In this document: positions 43,995-53,212 of the stretch, in pieces
How the letters are laid out: every line of letters starts with the position of its first letter
Numbering within the stretch: the stretch's first letter is position 1
Assembly (NCBI RefSeq): GCF_022662175.1
Contig: NZ_JAKMCR010000001.1
Location: forward strand, 186,001 to 250,000
Reading direction: 5' to 3'
Origin: Aestuariivivens marinum
GTDB taxonomy: Bacteria > Bacteroidota > Bacteroidia > Flavobacteriales > Flavobacteriaceae
Length of the DNA stretch: 64,000 bases
The notes under the pieces: model-generated
What the model was told of the DNA's origin: nothing
What the model saw: only the letters and a program-made list of their open reading frames with translations
Database searches by the model: none
Translations under genes and position numbers: made by a program

Positions 43995-44789
43995 TTAATT
44001 TTTTTTAATTTGATTAATTTTTTCAAATGAAGCCACAATCCCCTGTATTAAAGCTGAACTTAACCCTTGATGTTCCATAGCATTTAAGCCCTCTATTGTA
44101 CAACCGCTAGGTGTAGTAACACGATCTATTTCCTGTTCCGGGTGTTTGCCAGACTCAATCAACAAACTTGCTGCACCGTAGCAGGTTTGAATAGCCAATT
44201 CATGTGCCTGTTCAGCTTCAAATCCCAATTGGATAGCTCCTTGTGTAGTGGCACGTACCAAACGCATCCAAAAGGCAATACCACTGGCACATATAACTGT
44301 TGCTGCCTGCACTAAATCCTCAGAAATCACCATCGTTACACCTAACTGATTGAATATTTCCTGTGCCATGGCCACCTTATCCTGTGCTTTTTTGTTAGCC
44401 GAAATACAGGTCATAGATTTACCTATAGAAATAGCCGTATTTGGCATAACGCGGATGATGTTTTTATCACCGCCCACGATACCTTCAATACGTGCAATAT
44501 CTACACCTGCAGCTACAGAAATCACCACATGGTTAGAAGTTATCGATGAAGCTACACTTTCCAAAACACCATTGATGTGCTTAGGCTGCAAGGCAAAAAT
44601 GACCATTTCTGATTCTTTAACTGCCAAAAGGTTATCGTTGGTTACCGTTACGTTATCAAGGTCTTTATAGACATCAACATGCGAGGTGTTCCTATCACTT
44701 AAATACAACGATGTAAAATTATTGTTCTTAATAAGCCCTTTAGCAATAGAGCTTCCTAAATTTCCGGTTCCTATAATAGCTATCTTCAT
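43995..44789 (-). CDS. proC: Pyrroline-5-carboxylate reductase
   Basis: Last step of proline synthesis, NAD(P)H reduction of pyrroline-5-carboxylate. Rossmann motif IAIIGTGNLGSSIAKGL at the N-terminus, VIFALQPKHINGVL near 65, RVMPNTAISIGKSMT near 117, and the C-terminal P5CR signature IDRVTTPSGCTIEGLNAME near 230. Length 264 is standard. It completes the proBAC set, which here is interleaved with argD and argC. Confidence 0.95.
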   Translation of the reverse strand: MKIAIIGTGNLGSSIAKGLIKNNNFTSLYLSDRNTSHVDVYKDLDNVTVTNDNLLAVKESEMVIFALQPKHINGVLESVASSITSNHVVISVAAGVDIARIEGIVGGDKNIIRVMPNTAISIGKSMTCISANKKAQDKVAMAQEIFNQLGVTMVISEDLVQAATVICASGIAFWMRLVRATTQGAIQLGFEAEQAHELAIQTCYGAASLLIESGKHPEQEIDRVTTPSGCTIEGLNAMEHQGLSSALIQGIVASFEKINQIKKN

Positions 44790-44806
44790 GGTTGTTTTAT
44801 TTTAAT

Positions 44807-44834
44807 ATAGATTCCTGCCTTCGCAGGAATGACA
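44807..44834. repeat. REP-like palindromic element, family A copy 3
   Basis: ATTCCTGC-CTTC-GCAGGAAT at 44811-44830 is a perfect 8-bp inverted repeat with a four-base loop, flanked by TATAG and GACA. It lies in the proC-argC spacer. The same unit occurs as degenerate copies at 5290 and 5341. Confidence 0.65.
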
Positions 44835-44840
44835 ATTCGT

Positions 44841-45824
44841 TTAAAAATAGGTTGCTTTTAGGTTTAAGCCTGTGGTTTCTTCCAAGCCAAACATTAAATT
44901 CATATTTTGAATAGCCTGCCCGGAAGCCCCCTTTAATAAATTATCTATAATGCTTGTTATCAATATTTTATTATTGTATTTATGCAAGTGAATCAAGCAT
45001 TTATTGGTATTTACTACTTGTTTTAAATGTAATACGTCATCTGAAACAAAAGTAAATGCAGCATCTTTATAAAAGGTTTTATATATAGCTATAGCCTCCT
45101 CGACAGTGCCTTCAAAATCGGTATATAGTGTAGCAAAAATCCCTCTCGAGAAATTCCCTCGATTAGGCATAAACAAAATGTCTGATGAAAAACTTTTTTG
45201 CAATTGCTTCACAGACTGATTAATCTCACCTAAATGCTGGTGCGTAAAAGGTTTGTAATATGAAAAATTGTTGTCGCGATACGGAAAATGCGATGTTGCA
45301 GATAATGAAGTTCCAGCTCCAGTAGCCCCTGTAACCGCATTAATATGCACATCATTCTTCAAAAAACCACTAGCTGCCAAAGGCAATAATCCCAATTGAA
45401 TGGCTGTTGCAAAACAACCTGGATTGGCTACATAATTAGCTGCTTCTATGGCCTCCTTTTGCAATTCGGGCAAACCATAAACGAAAGTATTGCCATTAAA
45501 AAACTTGTCTTTTTCCAGACGGAAATCGTTTCCTAAATCAATGATCTTAGTATTTTCAGAAAATGTGTTCTCCGATAAAAACTTAACCGAATTCCCATGA
45601 CCCAAACACAAAAACAACACATCGACGTTAGGGTTGGTGGTATCGGTAAATTCCAAGTCCAAATTACCCACTAAATCTTGGTGGACTTTGCTTATTTTAT
45701 TCCCTGCATTACTGGTGCTATACACAAAATCGATTTCAGCATTAGGATGATTGATTAAGAGCCTAATCAGTTCTCCCGCTGTATACCCTGCGCCACCTAT
45801 AATGCCTACTTTGATGTTTTTCAT
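44841..45824 (-). CDS. argC: N-acyl-gamma-glutamyl-phosphate reductase
   Basis: NADPH reduction of the acylglutamyl phosphate to its semialdehyde. Rossmann motif VGIIGGAGYTAGELIRLL at the N-terminus, LFLCLGHGNSVKFL near 70, the catalytic-cysteine segment VANPGCFATAIQLGLLP near 132, GATGAGTSLSATSHF near 165 and HQHLGEINQ near 195. Length 327. It is placed between argG and proC, with palindromic sequences on both sides. Confidence 0.95.
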   Translation of the reverse strand: MKNIKVGIIGGAGYTAGELIRLLINHPNAEIDFVYSTSNAGNKISKVHQDLVGNLDLEFTDTTNPNVDVLFLCLGHGNSVKFLSENTFSENTKIIDLGNDFRLEKDKFFNGNTFVYGLPELQKEAIEAANYVANPGCFATAIQLGLLPLAASGFLKNDVHINAVTGATGAGTSLSATSHFPYRDNNFSYYKPFTHQHLGEINQSVKQLQKSFSSDILFMPNRGNFSRGIFATLYTDFEGTVEEAIAIYKTFYKDAAFTFVSDDVLHLKQVVNTNKCLIHLHKYNNKILITSIIDNLLKGASGQAIQNMNLMFGLEETTGLNLKATYF

Positions 45825-45841
45825 TTTTATCTATTTTATCA

Positions 45842-45865
45842 ATAAGTCTTGTCGAAATGACTTAT
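45842..45865 (-). other. Hairpin between argG and argC
   Basis: ATAAGTC (45842-45848) pairs with GACTTAT (45859-45865) around a ten-base loop. It sits in the 51-base spacer inside the operon with no T-run, so it may set relative transcript stability. Confidence 0.35.
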
Positions 45866-45875
45866 GCTTATCATT

Positions 45876-47054
45876 TTAATTTGAGTTTACCTGCTGATAT
45901 ATTTTGTTTTGATTACCAAGAATTTTAATAAATCCTTTAGCTTCATCAGCAGTCCAACCTTTATTTTCTTCACCATAACTTCCAAATTCAGCACTCATTA
46001 AATCATGTTTTGATGAAATACCATCTAATGAAAAATGGTAAGGCTTTAAGGTCACTGTAACATCACCACTCACTTTATCTTGACTACTTTCTAAAAAGGC
46101 TTCCATATCTCGCATCACGGGATCTAAATACTGGCCTTCGTGTAAATGCATGCCATAGAAACTTGCAATATATTCCTTATGCTGCAACTGCCACTTAGTT
46201 AAGGTATGCTTTTCCAACAAATGGTGTGCTTTAATAGTGATTAAAGCAGCGGCTGCCTCAAAACCAACACGCCCTTTTATGCCCACAATGGTATCCCCCA
46301 CATGAATATCCCTCCCTATGGCATAGGCTGAAGCTAAATTGTTTAAGATTTCAATATTAACTTCAGGATCGTTTTCAATACCATTAACAGAAACCAATTC
46401 GCCCTTTTCAAAGGTTAGTTTCACTTTTTCCTCTTCGGCATGTTTTATTTGTGACGGATAAGCATCTTCAGGTAATGGTTTATCTGAAGTTAAGGTTTCA
46501 GAACCTCCAACACTTGTGCCCCATAATCCTTTATTAATGGAATATCTGGCTTTTTCCCAGAACATATCAATACCATTTGATTTTAGATAGTCTATTTCTT
46601 CCTGTCTTGTTAACTTTTTGTCCCTGATTGGCGTGATAATTTCTACGTTGGGTGCCAATGTTTGAAAAATCATATCGAAACGCACTTGATCATTCCCAGC
46701 TCCTGTACTACCGTGGGCGATATATTGTGCATCAATACTTTTAGCATATTCAATTATTTCAATAGCTTGAATAATACGCTCTGCACTAACCGACAATGGA
46801 TAGGTATTGTTTTTTAATACATTACCAAAAATTAAATACTTTACCACTTTTTGATAAAATGTGGTTACCGCGTCTATATTTTTATAAGTTGTAACACCCA
46901 TTTTATAGGCATTGTTTTCAATATAGTCTATTTCTTTCTTGGTAAATCCTCCTGTATTAACACTTACAGCATGTACTTCAAATTCTTTCGACAAACTTAC
47001 TGCACAATACGATGTATCTAATCCGCCACTATAAGCAATAACTAATTTCTTCAT
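45876..47054 (-). CDS. argG: Argininosuccinate synthase
   Basis: ATP-dependent joining of citrulline and aspartate. PP-loop VIAYSGGLDTSYCA at the N-terminus, IAHGSTGAGNDQVRFD near 112, and the ARYSINKGLWGTSVGG segment near 165 with the conserved N-K-x-x-W. IKGRVGFEAAAALITIKAHH lies near 250. At 392 residues it is close to the usual ~400. It follows the GNAT gene after 4 bases. Confidence 0.95.
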   Translation of the reverse strand: MKKLVIAYSGGLDTSYCAVSLSKEFEVHAVSVNTGGFTKKEIDYIENNAYKMGVTTYKNIDAVTTFYQKVVKYLIFGNVLKNNTYPLSVSAERIIQAIEIIEYAKSIDAQYIAHGSTGAGNDQVRFDMIFQTLAPNVEIITPIRDKKLTRQEEIDYLKSNGIDMFWEKARYSINKGLWGTSVGGSETLTSDKPLPEDAYPSQIKHAEEEKVKLTFEKGELVSVNGIENDPEVNIEILNNLASAYAIGRDIHVGDTIVGIKGRVGFEAAAALITIKAHHLLEKHTLTKWQLQHKEYIASFYGMHLHEGQYLDPVMRDMEAFLESSQDKVSGDVTVTLKPYHFSLDGISSKHDLMSAEFGSYGEENKGWTADEAKGFIKILGNQNKIYQQVNSN

Positions 47055-47058
47055 GATC

Positions 47059-47676
47059 TTATTTTTTATCTCGTTTTAAAAACATGGTTTCCTTAATATG
47101 CTTGAGCCTATTGAAAACCTTTTCTTTTATTAATTTGTGTTTACTATTTTCTTTAGACTTAGTATCATACAACATGCCCGTACACAAACACATTTTTCTA
47201 TTGGTTCGTGTTAGCACATCATAATTTTTACAGGTTTGGCAGCCGTCCCAAAAAGTAGGATCGTCTGTTAACTCTGAAAATGGTACTGGTTTATACCCCA
47301 AATCGCTATTCATTTTCATAACTGCTAAACCAGTAGTAATACTAAACACTTTGGCTTCTGGAAATTTTGCCCTAGAATGGGCGAAAATTTTATGTTTTAT
47401 CTGCTTAGCCAAACCTCCTCCCCGATAATTGGGATGAACAATTAAGCCTGAGTTGGCCACAAACTTACCATGACCCCACTTTTCTATATAACAAAATCCT
47501 GCAAATTTATCGCCATCCAACGCAATTACGGCATTACCATTTTCCATTTTTGTAGCAATGTATTCAGGGGTACGTCTTGCTATACCCGTACCTCTAACCG
47601 CTGCAGACTCTGCAATGGTTTCGCTAATAATCTCAGCGTATTTAATATGTGATCTATCGGCTATTACAACCTTCAT
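47059..47676 (-). CDS. GNAT N-acyltransferase heading the arginine operon, candidate first enzyme of the pathway
   Basis: 205-residue GNAT protein. The acetyl-CoA pyrophosphate loop is VHPNYRGGGLAKQI near residue 90 (R-x-x-G-G/A pattern), preceded by FAGFCYIEKWG. A C-terminal cysteine group, Cys146-x2-Cys149 and Cys163-x-Cys165, looks able to bind a metal. It sits first in an operon that holds every other arginine gene except argA and argJ, and that contains argE, so an N-acylglutamate synthase must exist. This gene is the natural candidate (inference). It is unlike E. coli ArgA, which has an amino-acid-kinase domain. Confidence 0.8.
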   Translation of the reverse strand: MKVVIADRSHIKYAEIISETIAESAAVRGTGIARRTPEYIATKMENGNAVIALDGDKFAGFCYIEKWGHGKFVANSGLIVHPNYRGGGLAKQIKHKIFAHSRAKFPEAKVFSITTGLAVMKMNSDLGYKPVPFSELTDDPTFWDGCQTCKNYDVLTRTNRKMCLCTGMLYDTKSKENSKHKLIKEKVFNRLKHIKETMFLKRDKK

Positions 47677-48145
47677 TTCCTTGTCTGTATTAAGTTCAAT
47701 ATTATTCTTTTTTATTGCTGAACTGGACTCACCTAGTTCAATAAACTATTAAACACCCTTACGGGCGACGAGGAAAATTATGGCGCATGGAATTAGGGTT
47801 AATTATTGGATTAACTGTGCTTTGAAATGTTATGATTGGGTTTTTGGACAATGTGAAAAAAATTAAAATGACGTTTGGTTTTACTAATTTGAAGTATTAG
47901 AAACAGCGGCGACGGGGCACCGGCAAACTGGGTATAGACCTACGTATTTTATTTTTTAAATTTTTCATAATGTAAAACTATTAATTTTAATCTATACCAT
48001 GAATAAAAATCATTTACTTTTAAAGAGAATTACAAATTTTCAATAAAAAAGGTCTGTTTATTGAAAAATAATGAATGTTTCAAGGTAACTATTTGATTTT
48101 TTAAAAATTACATTATTAGGTAATGTTTTATATTAGCTAATTTTT
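47677..48145. other. Divergent intergenic region between the arginine operon and the sensor kinase
   Basis: 469 bases without a convincing gene. It holds an inverted repeat GTTAAT-TATTGG-ATTAAC at 47798-47815, a short GC-rich patch at about 47905-47940, and a longer-range inverted pair GGTATAGA (47931-47938) and TCTATACC (47991-47998). Promoters for both flanking transcripts must lie here, but I find no exact TAnnTTTG box at a good spacing. Confidence 0.5.
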
Positions 48146-50779
48146 ATGAAATTTCGAAATTCCATAGTAATCCGCTTGGCACTGTTTTTCACAGGCTTGA
48201 TTATATTATCTATTTTATTGTCAGGTTATTTAGTTTTCGAAAAATCTTCAAAAGTTATTACCGAATACGCAAAGACCCGCATAATTCATGAATCGGAGTT
48301 GGCTGAACAAGCTTTTTATGCATTGTTAAATGAAGTTTCCAATGACATTGCCGTTATAGCCTCAAATCCCTCATTAAACAATTATGTAAATACATCCTCA
48401 ATAAAGGCCCTTCAAGATGTAAATCTGTTATTCGAAAGCACTCTTAGCAACAAAGCTTCATACTTTCAAGTTCGTTATATAGGGATAAAAAATAATGGAA
48501 AGGAAATTATTCGTTTTGACAAAAAGAAAGGTTTAGTATTGCAATCGATGAATCTACAGGAAAAAGGTGATCGGGATTATTTCAAAGAAGCCATCAACAT
48601 TAAAAAAGGAGAGCTCTATTTTTCGAAGATTAACCTTAATGAAGAATATGGTGTAATAAGCAAACCTTATACTCCAACATTAAGAGCCGCAAGTCCTATT
48701 TTTAATGCCTCCAACCAAGTTGCCGGTATTGTTATAATTAATGTGGACTTAAGCAAACTATATCAAACCTTGGATAAAATATCTAAAGAAGAATCTCAAC
48801 TTTACTTAATAAACAAAGATGGTGAATATTTGTATGCGCCCGAAAAAGATAAACTATTTGCCTCACAAACTGCTAAAACACATAATTTTAATTTGGATTT
48901 TAAAATAGATTCAACCATTACTCTTAACCAGGATAATTTAAGCACAGGGAAAGTCACAAACTTAAGCACTAATATACTTGGCTACATAAAGCCTTTAAGC
49001 TATTTTAATGGTAAACGTAACCTCTATTTAGTGGTTGCCGTAAAACAATATATTTTATTACAAAGCGCGCATAAGGTTAGGGACAACAGTATACAAACAC
49101 TTCTTTTGGTGTGCTTTGTCTGTATTTTGCTTTCATGGTTTTTTGTGAGCATAATGTCTAAAAAAATTAATCAAATAACCAAGGCTATAAGTACCTATGA
49201 TGAAGGAACAGCAAGCGACATACCATTACCTACTAATAGAAATGACGAGATAGGGGTGTTAGCTAGGACGTTCAAAAAAATGAAGACCAAAATTGATCAG
49301 AATGTTAACAAGCTAAATGCAGCGCTTGAAAAAGAAATGCAAGCGAGACAGCAACGGGATGAGTTTTTGCAAAATATGAGCCATGAATTGCGTACACCTC
49401 TTAATGCCATATTAGGACTCACACAGTTACTCAAAAAAAATGCAGCATCAAGTTCCCAATCACCAATTATTGATGCCTTAGACAGGAGTGCAACTAACTT
49501 AGCTGGCTTGGTATATGATGTTCTAGACCATAAAAAGCTAATAGAAGGCACGTTACATATTGAATATGAATCTACAAATATAGCCCATTTATTAAAGGAC
49601 ATTTACTCTAGCTATCAATACGAAGCCATAAGAAAAGGGTTAGACTTTACCTTAGAAATAGATGATAGGCTTGAAAAAAGTAATTTTAAAACAGACCCAT
49701 TAAGATTGTCTCAAATGGTAACAAATTTAGTGGTAAATGCCCTTAAATTTACTGACAAAGGTGAAGTTAAATTACTAGCACAGATAAAGCACAGATCAAC
49801 ACAATTAGAAATAAAAGTGGTTGATTCAGGAGTTGGTATCCTTCCAGAAAACATTAATAAAATAAACAACCGCTATTTTCAAGAACAAAAAGAACTTTCT
49901 GGAAGATATGGGAGCTATGGTCTTGGTCTATCCATAGTAAAACTATTAGCCTCATTGTTTGGAGGGCAACTAAATGTAAATTCAAAAAAAGGTGGTGGTT
50001 CAACATTTTGTATCACAATTCCAACAGTACCTGTTAAAGAGGTCAAGGCTGATCATGGTAATTCAATAAAAGCTCAAGATTTTCCCGAATTAAAACAGAG
50101 GTACAAAATACTTCATATTGAAGATGATACACCTACCCTAGAGCTTGTAAAACATCTTTTTTTGGACACTTCTATCAAATTAAAACAAGTAAGTAAATTA
50201 AATGACGCTTTAAGTTATATAGAAAAACATAAACCCAACCTTATTTTTAGCGACCTATTATTAAATCATTTAGATTTAAAAAAACCCTTGAAACAATTGT
50301 TAAAATCAAAAACAATAAGCTGTCCACTGGTATTGGTTTCCGCAACCGAACCAAAAATCATGCAATCCATTACCTCCATTTATTTCCAAAAGCCATTTAG
50401 CATAAACGAGTTAAAGGATTATACTTTTAAAACTTTGGGATCAAATGAATTCTCTGCACCTAATTTTTCAAACCTATATAATAACTACGACAACAATCCA
50501 GAAAAAATAGTAAAGGTACTTAACATACTTATTGATGAATTTGAAACTTATAAAACCCGTATAGAAAAAGCAATAAAACGTAAAGATCAAAATGAATGGA
50601 ATGCCATTTTACATAAATTAATCACCCATATAAATAATTTAGAACTAAATTCACTTTTAACACTTTTGCCAGAAAAAGTTGAAGCCCTTAATTTAAAAGG
50701 ATTATCAGCCATTATAAATGTTTTTGCCTATTACCTGTGTTGTTTTAGGGTAGAAAAAAGAATTAATTCAAAAGATTGA
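48146..50779 (+). CDS. Membrane hybrid histidine kinase with receiver and degenerate Hpt domain
   Basis: 877-residue sensor. Membrane helix at about 9-30, a large extracytoplasmic Cache-like sensor domain at about 35-310 (double-PAS-like fold), second helix at about 318-338, then HAMP. HisKA has the phospho-acceptor His413 in MSHELRTPLN. The HATPase has VVDSGVGILPENI and YGSYGLGLSIVKLLASLFGG. A receiver at about 652-765 keeps the phospho-acceptor Asp703 (FSDLLL) and Lys749. The last ~100 residues resemble an Hpt helix bundle with His823 in LHKLITHINNL, but lack the usual HxLKG pattern. Its gene end overlaps by 17 bases the end of the convergent LytTR regulator gene, the likely output partner. 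Confidence 0.88.
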   Translation: MKFRNSIVIRLALFFTGLIILSILLSGYLVFEKSSKVITEYAKTRIIHESELAEQAFYALLNEVSNDIAVIASNPSLNNYVNTSSIKALQDVNLLFESTLSNKASYFQVRYIGIKNNGKEIIRFDKKKGLVLQSMNLQEKGDRDYFKEAINIKKGELYFSKINLNEEYGVISKPYTPTLRAASPIFNASNQVAGIVIINVDLSKLYQTLDKISKEESQLYLINKDGEYLYAPEKDKLFASQTAKTHNFNLDFKIDSTITLNQDNLSTGKVTNLSTNILGYIKPLSYFNGKRNLYLVVAVKQYILLQSAHKVRDNSIQTLLLVCFVCILLSWFFVSIMSKKINQITKAISTYDEGTASDIPLPTNRNDEIGVLARTFKKMKTKIDQNVNKLNAALEKEMQARQQRDEFLQNMSHELRTPLNAILGLTQLLKKNAASSSQSPIIDALDRSATNLAGLVYDVLDHKKLIEGTLHIEYESTNIAHLLKDIYSSYQYEAIRKGLDFTLEIDDRLEKSNFKTDPLRLSQMVTNLVVNALKFTDKGEVKLLAQIKHRSTQLEIKVVDSGVGILPENINKINNRYFQEQKELSGRYGSYGLGLSIVKLLASLFGGQLNVNSKKGGGSTFCITIPTVPVKEVKADHGNSIKAQDFPELKQRYKILHIEDDTPTLELVKHLFLDTSIKLKQVSKLNDALSYIEKHKPNLIFSDLLLNHLDLKKPLKQLLKSKTISCPLVLVSATEPKIMQSITSIYFQKPFSINELKDYTFKTLGSNEFSAPNFSNLYNNYDNNPEKIVKVLNILIDEFETYKTRIEKAIKRKDQNEWNAILHKLITHINNLELNSLLTLLPEKVEALNLKGLSAIINVFAYYLCCFRVEKRINSKD

Positions 50780-51443
50780 TTTTCTGGTACAATATTTTTT
50801 CATAACTCTGACTGAGCGGGATATGGTCCTTTCCTATTTCTAGAGCATTATTACCAATTGCACTTATTTTATTTAGATTAACTATATAAGAGCGATGAAC
50901 ACGCTGAAAAAAATTGGGCAATTTAACTTCTAGATCCTTTAAGGCCATTAAAGTTAATATCTTTTTCTTTGCCATAACTACAGAAATATAATTAGCTTCG
51001 GACTTAAAATAACAAACCTCCTCTAAATTTATCTTCACTAACTTATTGCCATCTTTAATGAACAATCTCGGTTCATTATTTTGATATTTAGAATGGAATG
51101 TTTGTGCTTTTTGAAACGCTTTAAAAAAGCGCGGAAAATTAATAGGCTTAACTAAAAAATCTACTATCTGATCATAGTCATAAGATTTTGGTGCAAAATT
51201 TTTGTTTGATGTTATCATAATAACAGCCGTATTTGGAGACGTTATTTTCAAAATATCCTCACCCGTAATATCGGGAAGGTTATAATCCAGTAGGATAATA
51301 TCAAATGGCGAACTATTAATTAGGTTAATCGATTCAAAGCCAGAAATTGTTGTTACTACACTGGTAATACCATCAATCTTACTACAGAAATGTTCAAGCA
51401 AATCACACATCAATGGGTCGTCATCTACAATAAGACATTTCAT
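50763..51443 (-). CDS. LytTR-family response regulator
   Basis: 226 residues: a receiver domain at about 1-120 (MKCLIVDDDPLMCDLLEHF, acceptor Asp in IILLDYNLPD, Thr in VIMITSN, Lys in DFLVKPINFPRF) and a LytTR DNA-binding domain at about 130-226 (ICYFKSEANYISVV-like YFKSEANYI, KLPNFFQRVHRSYIVNLNKI). It overlaps the hybrid kinase gene tail to tail and is divergent from the haloperoxidase gene with 247 bases between. It probably receives phosphate from the kinase and acts on nearby promoters (inference). Confidence 0.92.
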   Translation of the reverse strand: MKCLIVDDDPLMCDLLEHFCSKIDGITSVVTTISGFESINLINSSPFDIILLDYNLPDITGEDILKITSPNTAVIMITSNKNFAPKSYDYDQIVDFLVKPINFPRFFKAFQKAQTFHSKYQNNEPRLFIKDGNKLVKINLEEVCYFKSEANYISVVMAKKKILTLMALKDLEVKLPNFFQRVHRSYIVNLNKISAIGNNALEIGKDHIPLSQSYEKILYQKINLLN

Positions 51444-51563
51444 CTGTTTAAAATTTTATAGTTTACTAAAAATATAAAACTAACCCCAAAGCATAGACAA
51501 CGCTCCTTAAGAAAATCATATAAAAATTTAATCATATGAGCTAACATAAAATGATGGGATTTG

Positions 51564-51611
51564 CTTATGCGTATTTCATAAGTTCATCAAATAAAAAGCA
51601 TATTTCATCAA
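51564..51611. promoter_or_regulatory. Candidate regulator sites in the LytTR-haloperoxidase intergenic region
   Basis: Two signals lie together. One is an inverted repeat CTTATG-N7-CATAAG at 51564-51582. The other is a direct repeat TTCATCAA at 51583-51590 and again at 51604-51611, with a period of exactly 21 bases (two helical turns). LytTR domains typically bind short direct repeats with this period. The pair ends 80 bases before the haloperoxidase start. The repeat sequence does not match a known LytTR consensus. Confidence 0.4.
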
Positions 51612-51690
51612 GCAAGATAGTGAATCCGTAAAATAATAAAGAAATATGTTGGGCAAAACATTAATATTGGCACAACTAAAACCAAAATCT

Positions 51691-53190
51691 ATGAAATTAA
51701 AATTACCACAGGCGTTACTTTTAATGGCTACCCTATTTTTTTTTACTAATTGTAAAAACGAAAAAAAAGATATTTCTTCAACTCAAATAGAAGAACAAGC
51801 TAAAGGAGAAGACAATGTCGCTTACCAATGGGCTTTTATGGCGCTTGAAGGTACCGCAGAAGATACCGATAGGTTTAAGCCTAGACCCACTATAACTTCA
51901 AGATTTCTAGGGTTAATTTTCACTTCGATGTTTGATGCTTGGACACGTTATGACGACAAGGCAACCGCAGTTTACCTTAAAAACGTTGCAAGACAATCTA
52001 AAGACAAAAGAAGTATTAAAAACAAAGAAATAGCGGTGAGCTATGCTGCCTACCGTGCTTTATGTGAATATTACTATACAGATAGTACCATGTTCATTAA
52101 TAAAATGATAAAATTAGGTTTAGATCCTAATAACACCTCATTAGACCCCAATACCCCCGAAGGCATTGGCAACCTTGCCGCTAAAATGGTTATCGATGCC
52201 CGTAGGCATGATGGTTCAAACCAATATGGCGATGTGGAAGGCTCGGATGGACAGCCCTATTTTGATTACACTGGATATTCACCAGTTAATGATGTAGAGA
52301 ACATGGTTGACCTCAACAGATGGCAGCCTAAATACTTTTCAGACGGTAAAGGTGGCAAATTTGCACCAGGTTGTTTAACACCCTATTGGCAAAAAGTAAA
52401 ACCTCTTTTACTAGAGACAGCTGATCAATTTCGTCCTGGACCACCGCCTATGATTGGTTCAGAACAATTAAAAAAGGAGGTCAAAGAAGTTATAGACCTT
52501 CAGGCTAATTTAACTCCAGAGAATAAAGCTTTGGTTGAGTTTATGCGTGATGGCCCTAAATCGGTTCAACAAGCGGGACACTGGTTGAAATTTGCCCAAG
52601 ATGTATCGAGAAGGGACATGCATACCCTTGATGAAGATGTAAAAATGTATTTTTTTGTAGAATCTGTAGCTATGGATGGTTTTATAGCTTGTTGGGACTC
52701 TAAAATGCATTACGATTTTGCCAGACCATATGCCTTGGTTCATGACTATTATCAAAATCAAATTATTGAAGCTTGGGGAGGCCCCGATAAGGGCATGATG
52801 AAAATGAAGGGGCAAGAATGGCGACCCTACTCCCCTGACACCTTTTTATGCCCCCCGTTCCCAAGTTATGTATCTGGACACAGTACCATAAGCGGTGGAT
52901 GTGCTGAAGCGCTAAAACTATTTACTGGAGACGATACCTTTGGTGAGGAAGTAGAACTAATTCCTGGTGCACTTACCGAACCCAATAATTTAGGTGATCC
53001 GGTTGTCCTTAAGTTTCCAACATTTACCAAAACTGGTGAAATGGCTGGCATATCAAGAGTTATGGGTGGTTACCATATTCAGGCTGACAATATTGAAGGA
53101 CTTAATTTAGGCCGTAATATAGCACAATACAATTACAAAAAATATCTCGAGCTCATAGGAGAAGCAAATAATGATAATTTAGTTAAATAG
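51691..53190 (+). CDS. Vanadium-dependent haloperoxidase family lipoprotein
   Basis: PAP2-fold enzyme expected to use vanadate and hydrogen peroxide to oxidise bromide or iodide. Start at 51691 gives a lipoprotein signal (LLLMATLFFFTNC); an ATG 15 codons upstream would spoil the signal. All three vanadate-binding motifs are present: K338 and R345 in KMHYDFARP, S395-G396-H397 in PSYVSGH, and R456 to H462 in RVMGGYH, where His462 would bind vanadium. 499 residues. Bromide versus iodide specificity, or an acid phosphatase activity, cannot be decided by eye. The context with a two-component system and a DoxX-like protein suggests a response to oxidants or algae. Confidence 0.88.
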   Translation: MKLKLPQALLLMATLFFFTNCKNEKKDISSTQIEEQAKGEDNVAYQWAFMALEGTAEDTDRFKPRPTITSRFLGLIFTSMFDAWTRYDDKATAVYLKNVARQSKDKRSIKNKEIAVSYAAYRALCEYYYTDSTMFINKMIKLGLDPNNTSLDPNTPEGIGNLAAKMVIDARRHDGSNQYGDVEGSDGQPYFDYTGYSPVNDVENMVDLNRWQPKYFSDGKGGKFAPGCLTPYWQKVKPLLLETADQFRPGPPPMIGSEQLKKEVKEVIDLQANLTPENKALVEFMRDGPKSVQQAGHWLKFAQDVSRRDMHTLDEDVKMYFFVESVAMDGFIACWDSKMHYDFARPYALVHDYYQNQIIEAWGGPDKGMMKMKGQEWRPYSPDTFLCPPFPSYVSGHSTISGGCAEALKLFTGDDTFGEEVELIPGALTEPNNLGDPVVLKFPTFTKTGEMAGISRVMGGYHIQADNIEGLNLGRNIAQYNYKKYLELIGEANNDNLVK

Positions 53191-53212
53191 TGTAGTTTTA
53201 GTTAATAAGTTC

